DNA of 64,000 nucleotides, taken from NCBI GenBank assembly GCA_947492585.1, contig CANLND010000020.1:1-64000 (forward strand). Direction: 5' to 3'. The notes beneath the pieces are model-generated. The model saw nothing but the letters and a program-made list of their open reading frames with translations. It had not been told where the DNA came from and made no database searches. The position numbers and the translations under genes were made by a program. The DNA is from an uncultured Paracoccaceae bacterium. GTDB lineage: Bacteria > Pseudomonadota > Alphaproteobacteria > Rhodobacterales > Rhodobacteraceae. This document shows positions 44,230 through 51,678 of the stretch, one piece after another; within the stretch, counting starts at the first letter, position 1, and every line of letters begins with the position of its first letter.

Positions 44230-45861
44230 ATGACAGTGTTATTAAAAGTTCGGCACTTTGGTGCCTTTGGAGTATATCATGGCGATGGTCAGGGGATCCA
44301 GCTAGGGGCCAAACATCAGGCGCTTCTGGCTTTGCTGACGACAGGCGAAGGCGGTGTGCGTACACGGGCTTTTCTGGAAAATACGTTGTGGTGTCTGTCA
44401 CAGCCCGAACAAGCCAAAGCCAGCTTGCGGACGGCGTTGTCAACGCTCAAACGCCATTTGGGAAGCGATGCGGCCAAGGCCTTGGTGGCCAACCGTGAAC
44501 GCGTGACCCTGAAAATGGATCTTGTTGAGGTTGACGCTGACCCGAGCAAGGGAGAATTCATGGAAGGGTTTGAGCTCGCCCATGAAGAGGAATTTGCCAA
44601 TTGGCTCCAAAAAATGCGAATGCAGTACGAGTCGACGCCCAATGTTCGGTCCACCGAAGTCGATGCAGGCAATATTCGTAAACCCGTAGATACGATTTTG
44701 CCATCTATCACCGTGTTGCCGTTTCAGCTGCGCGAACAAACAGAAGAAAACTCACCCGTGGCGGCCGTGCTCAGTGAAGAGTTGACTCGGACGTTAGGGC
44801 GCACCCAATCGTTTAGCGTCACATCGTTTTTGGCAGCCCGTCATTTTGATCCGGCGACCTGTACTCCGGCGAGTGTCAGTGCAGCGACGCATGCAACGTT
44901 TATAGCAAGTGGGAGCGTTTCAGTATCTGGCGCTCAGCTAGTGCTCGATTTGGATTTGAATGACGCGCGTCGTGGGCGCTTGGTGTGGTCACGGCGGTAC
45001 GAAGCGGATGTGGATCAGCTGTTGAAGGGCGACACCGATGTGTTGCAAAAAATGGCACGTGACATTTCGCGCAGCATTGTCGGAGAAGCACTGGAGCAGA
45101 CGTCTTTTGCGCCCTTGGGAGACCTAGAGAGCCACACGTTGCTGATGGCGTCTGTTGCCTTGATGCAAAATGGCCAGCGCGCGCTGTTTGAACGGGCTAA
45201 GGATGTGTTGACCGTTCTGGCAGACCGCGCGCCCGGACATCCTATTTTGCATTGTTGGCAGGGGATCTGGCATGTGCTGCGGGTCGAGCATGGTCTGTCT
45301 GACAACCGACAAGCCGACATTCTGGCGGCGCGGGCCCATGCGGATGCGGCGCTGAATGCAGAGCCGATGTTTTCATTGGGCCATACGCTGAATGCGATGA
45401 TCGAAGCGCAGCTGACATTTCACTTTGAGGCGTCTCTTGCATCGCTGACATTGGCGTTGGAGGACAATCCAAACGAGGCGATGGCTTTGGCGATCAAAGC
45501 GTTGATCAGTGCCTATCTGGATATGCCGGATGAGGCGGTAAAGCTCGCAGAGGATGCGCGGCGCTTGATGCCGCTGGGGCCGCAGAAATATTATTTTGAA
45601 ACCGTAAGCGCAATTGCACATCTCGCAGGTGGAAATTTCCCGCAGGCGGTCGAACGTGGTGAGCAGGCTTTGTCTAGCAATCCCGGATATCCGCAGACGT
45701 TACGGGTGCTGTCGGTGGCCAATCAGATGTTGCGTAAGGCTGGGAATGGGCGAGACGCGATTGCACTTTTGCTGGCGCAAACGCCGGGGTATGCCCTACA
45801 GCCGCAGCGCCGGATCCGTCACGTCACAGGACATCCCGCGCTTATGGCAGGCAGTAGCTGA
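44230..45861 (+). CDS. Winged-helix / TolB-like / TPR protein, probable regulator
   Basis: 543 aa. N-terminal residues about 5-100 look like the OmpR/SARP winged-helix domain (LKVRHFGAFGVYHGDGQGIQLGAKHQALLALL, then KASLRTALSTLKRHLG). The middle (about 155-290) is TolB/FlgO-like, as in many CadC- and cyclase-type regulators: SITVLPFQLREQTEENSPVAAVLSEELTRTLGR, FIASGSVSVSGAQLVLDLDL and RLVWSRRYEAD. The C-terminal part (about 300-520) is a series of TPR-like helices. No membrane segment or signal peptide is seen, so it is likely cytoplasmic. Regulon and signal unknown; no gene partner is adjacent. Confidence 0.75.
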   Translation: MTVLLKVRHFGAFGVYHGDGQGIQLGAKHQALLALLTTGEGGVRTRAFLENTLWCLSQPEQAKASLRTALSTLKRHLGSDAAKALVANRERVTLKMDLVEVDADPSKGEFMEGFELAHEEEFANWLQKMRMQYESTPNVRSTEVDAGNIRKPVDTILPSITVLPFQLREQTEENSPVAAVLSEELTRTLGRTQSFSVTSFLAARHFDPATCTPASVSAATHATFIASGSVSVSGAQLVLDLDLNDARRGRLVWSRRYEADVDQLLKGDTDVLQKMARDISRSIVGEALEQTSFAPLGDLESHTLLMASVALMQNGQRALFERAKDVLTVLADRAPGHPILHCWQGIWHVLRVEHGLSDNRQADILAARAHADAALNAEPMFSLGHTLNAMIEAQLTFHFEASLASLTLALEDNPNEAMALAIKALISAYLDMPDEAVKLAEDARRLMPLGPQKYYFETVSAIAHLAGGNFPQAVERGEQALSSNPGYPQTLRVLSVANQMLRKAGNGRDAIALLLAQTPGYALQPQRRIRHVTGHPALMAGSS

Positions 45862-45888
45862 CGCCGATCATCAAAGCTGTACCAAAAA

Positions 45889-45918
45889 CGGGGGCTCCGA
45901 CTGGGTGCCCCTTTTTTT
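45889..45918 (+). terminator. Terminator of winged-helix/TPR gene
   Basis: GGGGGC pairs with GCCCC across a short irregular loop, followed by T7, about 30 nt after the stop. Confidence 0.65.
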
Positions 45919-45940
45919 ATGTGGGTCAGCAGAGCAACAA

Positions 45941-45966
45941 AAAAGCCCTGCGATTGCAGGGCTTTT
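45941..45966 (-). terminator. Terminator of BMP importer operon
   Basis: AAAAGCCCTGC pairs with GCAGGGCTTTT (11 bp, loop 4 nt). On the minus strand it ends in a T-run and follows the bmpA-like stop by 24 nt, closing the xdh-transporter operon. Confidence 0.93.
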
Positions 45967-45989
45967 GAGGTTTGGCATGGAGGGCTGAC

Positions 45990-47066
45990 TTATTGTGGGA
46001 TGTCGCCGTCCAGCCCTTCGACATAAAAGGTCATACCGGCCAATGTACCATCATCGGCCGTTTCGCCGTCTGCCAGCCACGCGCTGCCATCCTGCTTATT
46101 CAGCGGGCCAGTGAAGGCATGGTATTCACCTGAGGCCAGCGCCTCTTTCAGGGCCAGGGCTTCGGCTTTGACGTCGGCAGGCACCGCGTCTGAGATTTCG
46201 CCAATGCCGACCATGCCTGCACCGATGCCGTCCCAGGTATCAACGCTTGACCATGTGCCGTCGATCACGGCCTGGGTGCGTGCGATATAGTAGGGCGCCC
46301 AGTCATCAATGATCGAGGAAACGCGGGGGAAGGGCCCGTATTCGGCCATATCTGAGGCCTGACCAAAGGTCACCACGTTGCCCGCAGCTTGCGCGGCAGC
46401 CTGAGGCGCGGTGGAATCTGTGTGTTGTAGGATCACGTCTGCGCCTTGTTCGATCAGAACCTTGGCGGCGTCAGCCTCTTTGGCGGGGTCAAACCAGGTG
46501 AAGGCCCAGACAATTTTGAATTCAACGTCAGGGTTTACTTTCTTGGCGTGAATATAGGCCGAGTTGATGCCACGGATCACTTCGGGGATCGGGAACGAGC
46601 CAATATAACCGATGGTGTTTGTTTTGGTCATGTGGCCCGCGATGGTGCCCTGTACGGCGCGGCCTTCGTAGAAACGCGCGGAATAGGTCGATACGTTGTC
46701 CGCACGTTTGTAGCCTGTGGCGTGTTCGAATTTCACATTTGGGAATTTTTTAGCGACGTTGATTGTTGGGTCCATGTACCCAAACGAAGTGGTGAAGATC
46801 AGGTCCGCACCATCTAACGCCATTTGTGTCATCACACGTTCGCTGTCGGGGCCTTCGGCCACGTTCTCCACGTACACGGTTTCAACTTTGTCGCCGAACT
46901 CGGCCACAACCGCTTTGCGGCCCTGGTCGTGTTCATAGGTCCAGCCGCCATCCCCAACAGGGCCGACGTAGACAAATCCAACTTTGGTTTTGTCTTCTGC
47001 ATAACCGGTTGTCGCGAGGCCCAGCGTCATTGCAGCCGTGGCCAAAAGGGATTTGAGTTTCATCAA
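45990..47066 (-). CDS. BMP-family substrate-binding lipoprotein-like periplasmic protein of ABC importer
   Basis: 358 aa with a signal peptide (KSLLATAAMTLGLATTGYAED). BMP/PnrA-family motifs are VGFVYVGPVGDGGWTYEHDQGRKAV, DGADLIFTTSFGYMDPT, VWAFTWFDPAKEADAAKVLIEQGADVI and a QHTDSTA-type binding loop. The family binds nucleosides or purines. The operon also encodes xanthine dehydrogenase, so a purine base or nucleoside is the likely ligand. There is no lipobox Cys, so it is soluble in the periplasm. It is the last gene of the operon, 57 nt after the permease. Confidence 0.9.
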   Translation of the reverse strand: MMKLKSLLATAAMTLGLATTGYAEDKTKVGFVYVGPVGDGGWTYEHDQGRKAVVAEFGDKVETVYVENVAEGPDSERVMTQMALDGADLIFTTSFGYMDPTINVAKKFPNVKFEHATGYKRADNVSTYSARFYEGRAVQGTIAGHMTKTNTIGYIGSFPIPEVIRGINSAYIHAKKVNPDVEFKIVWAFTWFDPAKEADAAKVLIEQGADVILQHTDSTAPQAAAQAAGNVVTFGQASDMAEYGPFPRVSSIIDDWAPYYIARTQAVIDGTWSSVDTWDGIGAGMVGIGEISDAVPADVKAEALALKEALASGEYHAFTGPLNKQDGSAWLADGETADDGTLAGMTFYVEGLDGDIPQ

Positions 47067-47123
47067 TATGCACTCCAGTTGTTGTAGGTGCTCATGTTTC
47101 TGAGCAGTTGTTTTATATGGTGT

Positions 47124-48047
47124 TCAGCGAGATGCGTGGAAAATACGGCCCAAGGCTGCGGGGGCGCGGCTTTTGTCTGCGGAGAGAATAACCAAAACGA
47201 GAATGGTAATCAGATAGGGTGACATTGCCAGATACTCGACCGGAATGGCAACGCCTGCCGCCTGAAGGTTCAATTGCATAACGGTCACGCCGCCAAATAA
47301 ATAGGCACCCAGCAATGCGCGCCAGGGTTTCCAGCTGGCAAAGACCACAAGGGCCAAGGCAATCCAGCCGATGCCGGCGGTCATGCCCTCGGTCCATTGT
47401 GGCACACGGATCAGGCTGATGTAGGCGCCGCCAAGACCTGCGCAGGCCCCGCCAAACAGGATGGCCAAAATGCGTATACGGACAACCTTGTAGCCAAGTG
47501 CGTGCGCGGCATCGTGGTTTTCGCCAACAGCCCGCAAGATCAACCCCCCGCGTGTGAATTTCAGCATAGCCCCGACGGCCGCAGTAAGCGCGATGCCAAA
47601 ATATAGCACGGGGTCATGGGAAAATAAGATCGGGCCCACAAATGGCAGGTCTGATAGAACAGGCAGCTGAATCTGCGCCATCTCTGGGGGGCGAACGCCG
47701 ACATATGACTGTCCCAGTAGGGCCGACAGGCCAAGTCCAAACAGGGTCAGCGCGAGGCCTGAAGCCACCTGATTGGCCAAAACCACTTGGGTAAGGAATA
47801 CAAAGAGCAGCGACAGCGCCGCACCTGCCGCTGCCGCGACAACAAAGCCAAGCGTGGGAGAGCCGCTTTCAACGGCTGTGGCAAATCCGGCGATGGCGCC
47901 GATGATCATCATGCCTTCAACGCCAAGGTTTAGAACCCCGGCCTTTTCGACCACGAGTTCACCGATCGCGGCCAAGAGGATTGGTGTGGCTGCCACCATA
48001 AGCGAGGCGATCAGCAGGACGGGATTGATAGCAGAAAGATCCATCAC
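47124..48047 (-). CDS. ABC importer permease 2 (BMP/nucleoside type)
   Basis: 307 aa with about nine hydrophobic helices of the RbsC-like BPD_transp_2 family. Motifs include AAIGELVVEKAGVLNLGVEGMMIIGAI and LRAVGENHDAAHALGYKVV, the loop that contacts the ATPase. It begins ATGATGG and overlaps the first permease's stop by 4 nt, so the two are coupled and probably heterodimerise. It is paired with the BMP binding protein. Confidence 0.92.
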   Translation of the reverse strand: MMDLSAINPVLLIASLMVAATPILLAAIGELVVEKAGVLNLGVEGMMIIGAIAGFATAVESGSPTLGFVVAAAAGAALSLLFVFLTQVVLANQVASGLALTLFGLGLSALLGQSYVGVRPPEMAQIQLPVLSDLPFVGPILFSHDPVLYFGIALTAAVGAMLKFTRGGLILRAVGENHDAAHALGYKVVRIRILAILFGGACAGLGGAYISLIRVPQWTEGMTAGIGWIALALVVFASWKPWRALLGAYLFGGVTVMQLNLQAAGVAIPVEYLAMSPYLITILVLVILSADKSRAPAALGRIFHASR

Positions 48048-49126
48048 GCGGTCTCCGGTGTGCCAAAGCGAATGCGGAAGTTGGTGAGCAGGTCAAAAGC
48101 GAGAAGGAAGAACAAAAGCATCCCCTGAAAAACCTGAATAGCGGCCGAGGGCAGGCCCAGTTTGGATTGTGCGATGTCGCCGCCGATATAGGTCAGTGCC
48201 ATGAGAGCCCCTGCCAGTAGAATGCCAACGGGATGCAAACGGCCCAAAAAGGCAACGATAATGGCGGTAAACCCATAGCCGACGTTGAAATCGATGCTGA
48301 CCACACCGGCTGGGCCAGAGACTTCGAACAGGCCCGCAAGACCGGCCAAAGCACCAGACATGCCCAAGCAGAACAGTACCAATCGGGTTGGGTTAACACC
48401 GGCAAATCGTGCGGCGCGCGGAGCTTGACCTGTCAGGCGGATGTGAAAGCCGAGCATGTGTCGGTTTAGCAAAATATAGGCAAAGATCACAGCAATCAGA
48501 GCTGCCACGACTCCCAGATGTAGGCCCGTACCCGCGATCAGTTCGGCATTGTGGGCACTGTCATACTGTTGCAGGTTGCGGCTGCCCGGAAAGCCATACC
48601 CCTGGGGGTTTTTCAACAACCCCAACGACATAGAGGCCAGTAATTGTTCGGCCACATAAACCAGCATCAAGGAAACCAGGATTTCATTGGTGTCAAACTT
48701 GGTTTTCAACACGGCTGGGATCATTGCCCAAAGCCAGCCGCCCAAAGCGCCGACCAAAACCATCAAAGGGAATACATACCACGCCTCCAGCGGATAAAAC
48801 GCCAGACCCACACCTGCACCTGAGAGGGCTCCGATAATGTACTGCCCTTCCGCGCCGATGTTCCAGATGCCAGCCTTGAACCCCAAAGATAGGCCAATGG
48901 CGATCAACACCAAGGGAGCGCCCTTGATCAACAATTGTGGGCGGTAATAGAATGAAAATTCGCCAAACAGCGGTTCCCAGAAAATGGTGCGAATGGCTTC
49001 TATCGGAGGTTTGCCAAGCGCCGCAAACAATAGCCCGCCCATAACCATTGTCGCCATCACCGCGACCAGTGGCGTGGCAAGCGACCATGCCCGTGACGGC
49101 TGCTGCCGTTTTTCCAGCCGGATCAT
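48044..49126 (-). CDS. ABC importer permease 1 (BMP/nucleoside type)
   Basis: 360 aa from MIRLEKRQQPSRAWS, where AAGGAG stands 9 nt upstream; the track start is 69 nt earlier. Multiple membrane helices of the same family: ISLGFKAGIWNIGAEGQYIIGAL-like LSLGFKAGIWNIGAEGQYI, and RLTGQAPRAARFAGVNPTRL, the coupling loop. It forms the importer with its neighbours. Ninety-three nt without a gene separate it from the ATPase gene. Confidence 0.92.
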   Translation of the reverse strand: MIRLEKRQQPSRAWSLATPLVAVMATMVMGGLLFAALGKPPIEAIRTIFWEPLFGEFSFYYRPQLLIKGAPLVLIAIGLSLGFKAGIWNIGAEGQYIIGALSGAGVGLAFYPLEAWYVFPLMVLVGALGGWLWAMIPAVLKTKFDTNEILVSLMLVYVAEQLLASMSLGLLKNPQGYGFPGSRNLQQYDSAHNAELIAGTGLHLGVVAALIAVIFAYILLNRHMLGFHIRLTGQAPRAARFAGVNPTRLVLFCLGMSGALAGLAGLFEVSGPAGVVSIDFNVGYGFTAIIVAFLGRLHPVGILLAGALMALTYIGGDIAQSKLGLPSAAIQVFQGMLLFFLLAFDLLTNFRIRFGTPETA

Positions 49127-49219
49127 TGGTTTAGGCTCCTTATGCCATTTTCTGCGGAAAACTGCCATCGGACGCAGGTCTGGCGGTTCACCCAATGCGG
49201 GTCGTGCGCGGCCAGAATT

Positions 49220-50737
49220 TTATACATGCGCCACGTCCATTCCATGAGATCCCCCCATCATGAGGCCAATCTCTTCCACGTCCAGACCGGCGGTTGGGCG
49301 TGGGGCGCTTAACCGTCCTTCGTTGAGCGCGGCAAAAGCATCAGAAATTTCCATCAGCTCGTCCAAATCCTGACTGATGCACAAGATGGCAGTGCCTTCC
49401 GCCGCCAGATCAAGCAGGGCCTGACGAATTGCAGCCGCCGCGGCGGCGTCCACCCCCCAGGTGGGTTGGTTGACCACCAGTATCTCGGGACGTTGCAGCA
49501 CCTCGCGGCCAATGACAAACTTTTGCAAATTGCCGCCAGACAAAGATCGGGCAGTGTTTTCGGTGCCAGGCGTGCGGACATCAAATTCTTTGATCACGCG
49601 CTCGGCAAATCCGCGCGCCGCGCTCCATTTCAGAAATCCCCCTGCGGCCAGATTTTCGCGCACTGCTCCGGTGAGCATTGCGTTTTCTGTCAGGCTCATA
49701 TCCGGGGCGGCGGCGTGACCCAGCCGTTCTTCGGGCGCAGACAAAACGGCCAGCGCGCGACGCTTGGTGGGGCCTAGATCGCCAATTGGAGCGCCGTCGA
49801 GCTGCACAGAGTTGGGGTCGGTTGTCATCTCACCTGATAACACCGCCAACAGTTCGTCCTGACCGTTGCCCGCGACACCGCCGATGCCCAAGATCTCCCC
49901 TTTGCGGAGGGAGAACTGGATGTTTTTCAACGCCGTGCCAAATTCGGCTGGGGCGGCAGCAGAGAGGTTGTGCACACGCAACGCTTCTGGGCCAAAGTCT
50001 CGCGTGCGGCGCTCAGGCGTTTTCAGCGCGCTGCCGACCATCAATTCCGCCATATCCCGCGCAGAGGTTTCCGCCGGGATACAGGAACCAACGTTTTTTC
50101 CCAGCCGCAAAATTGTAGAGGCGTCACACAGCGCGCGGATCTCTTCCAATTTGTGACTGATATACAGGATCGAGGTGCCCTCGCTGCGCAATTTGCGCAG
50201 GGTTTCAAATAAGATCTCGACCTCTTGTGGAGTGAGAACGCTGGTGGGTTCATCCATAATCAGCAGTTTGGGCTCTTGTAGCAGGCAGCGAATAATCTCG
50301 ACGCGCTGACGTTCTCCTGCGGATAAATCGCCAACCGTACGCGCCGGATCAAGCGGCAGCCCATAGGTTTCAGAGACTGAACGAATACGTTTGGCGAGGT
50401 CGCGCATTTTGGGTGGGTTTTCCATACCAAGTGCGATGTTCTCGGCGACACTCAATGCGTCAAACAGTGAGAAATGCTGGAACACCATAGCAATGCCATC
50501 GGCGCGGGCTTGACGTGGCTCCGCTGGCTTAAACGGCGCGCCGTTCAGGCGGATGTCACCACTGTCGGGTTTGACCAAGCCATAGATCATTTTGACCAAC
50601 GTGGATTTGCCTGCGCCGTTTTCTCCTAGCAATGCGTGGACTTCGCCCGGCTGAATGACCAGAGAGACTTTGTCATTGGCGACAACGCCGGGGTAGGCTT
50701 TGGTCACGCCAGTTAAGCTCAACAAAGGTTCTGTCAC
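49220..50737 (-). CDS. ABC importer ATPase with two nucleotide-binding domains
   Basis: 505 aa from a GTG start whose first bases overlap the xdhC stop (GTGA); the track ORF begins upstream, inside xdhC. The first NBD has Walker A LLGENGAGKSTLVK, signature DLSAGERQRVEI and Walker B LLIMDEPTS. The second is degenerate, with GGVAGNGQDELLA, signature SLSGGNLQKFVIGRE and VVNQPTWGVDA. This layout fits the RbsA/YufO class of sugar- and nucleoside-importer ATPases. It powers uptake by the two permeases and the BMP binding protein. Translational coupling to xdhC ties the importer to purine oxidation. Confidence 0.93.
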   Translation of the reverse strand: MTEPLLSLTGVTKAYPGVVANDKVSLVIQPGEVHALLGENGAGKSTLVKMIYGLVKPDSGDIRLNGAPFKPAEPRQARADGIAMVFQHFSLFDALSVAENIALGMENPPKMRDLAKRIRSVSETYGLPLDPARTVGDLSAGERQRVEIIRCLLQEPKLLIMDEPTSVLTPQEVEILFETLRKLRSEGTSILYISHKLEEIRALCDASTILRLGKNVGSCIPAETSARDMAELMVGSALKTPERRTRDFGPEALRVHNLSAAAPAEFGTALKNIQFSLRKGEILGIGGVAGNGQDELLAVLSGEMTTDPNSVQLDGAPIGDLGPTKRRALAVLSAPEERLGHAAAPDMSLTENAMLTGAVRENLAAGGFLKWSAARGFAERVIKEFDVRTPGTENTARSLSGGNLQKFVIGREVLQRPEILVVNQPTWGVDAAAAAAIRQALLDLAAEGTAILCISQDLDELMEISDAFAALNEGRLSAPRPTAGLDVEEIGLMMGGSHGMDVAHV

Positions 50738-51678
50738 GCGCGTTTGTCCTTTTTCGTCATCTCCACAGCTGGGGGCCGCAAAAGTTCGCTGGCAACGCCC
50801 ACCGCAATCATTTGCGGGTGTTTGCCCAATGCTGGATCTCCAATCGGGCATGTGATCCGGTCGATGGCAACCGGATCATGTCCCAGTGCCCGCAAGCGAG
50901 AGCGAAACCGCGCCCATTTGGTGGCGGACCCGATCAAGCCCGCAAAGGAAAACCCATGAACAAGCAAGGCGTTACATAGCGATAGATCCAACGTATGGGA
51001 ATAGGTAAGCACCAAATGAGAGGCATTTTGCGGCGCATGGTGCACCAGTCTGGAAGGATCCGTCGCCTCCAGAATTGTGACGGCGTTTGGGATTTCATCC
51101 GGAAAGCGTGTGCGCCCGGTATCCACCCATGTAATCGCCAGATCTGGGAGAGGCGATAAGACCGACACGAGCGCGCGCCCGACATGCCCCGCGCCCCATA
51201 TCCACAGGGCGCGTTGCGGACAATGAACTGGCTCGATAAACCAGCCCTGTTGCAACTGGTGCTTCGGCCGCTTCCCCTGACTGCGCGCTTGTGCCAAGGC
51301 GCGTTTTACGATCAGAGGCATGTCTTGCGTTGCGGAGTTGTCGACGGGGCGGGCAATCAGGTCCTGCCCTAGAGCGGCACAGCGTTTTTCATCATAGATT
51401 TCGCTTACCAATGTGACCGACCCACCGCAACATTGCCCCATATCTGGCCCCAGCGCGTGGGTGGAACAGCGGGTGAGGCAGTCTTGATGACGTGCTGAGA
51501 GAGCGGCATGATGCTCCAAGGTGCCTCCGCCAATAGTGCCAGATTGTCCGTCGCCCCAAACGAGCATTGCAGCACCCACTTCGCGTGGTGAAGACCCCCT
51601 TACGGCGGCGATTACCACCCGTACTACGCGGCCGTGCTGGGCCACTGCGTCTTGTAGCTGTTCGCGATCAAACCCCAT
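50734..51678 (-). CDS. xdhC: XdhC, xanthine dehydrogenase molybdenum-cofactor maturation factor
   Basis: 314 aa from MGFDREQLQ, an ATG inside the end of xdhB (11-nt overlap). The N-terminal XdhC/CoxI domain has AAVRGSSPREVGAAMLVW and SGTIGGGTLEHHA, plus MGQCCGGSVTL, whose Cys pair is expected to bind the cofactor. The C-terminal Rossmann domain has LWIWGAGHVGRALVSVL. It collects and sulfurates Moco and inserts it into XdhB. It links to xdhB upstream and the importer ATPase downstream. Confidence 0.95.
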   Translation of the reverse strand: MGFDREQLQDAVAQHGRVVRVVIAAVRGSSPREVGAAMLVWGDGQSGTIGGGTLEHHAALSARHQDCLTRCSTHALGPDMGQCCGGSVTLVSEIYDEKRCAALGQDLIARPVDNSATQDMPLIVKRALAQARSQGKRPKHQLQQGWFIEPVHCPQRALWIWGAGHVGRALVSVLSPLPDLAITWVDTGRTRFPDEIPNAVTILEATDPSRLVHHAPQNASHLVLTYSHTLDLSLCNALLVHGFSFAGLIGSATKWARFRSRLRALGHDPVAIDRITCPIGDPALGKHPQMIAVGVASELLRPPAVEMTKKDKRA

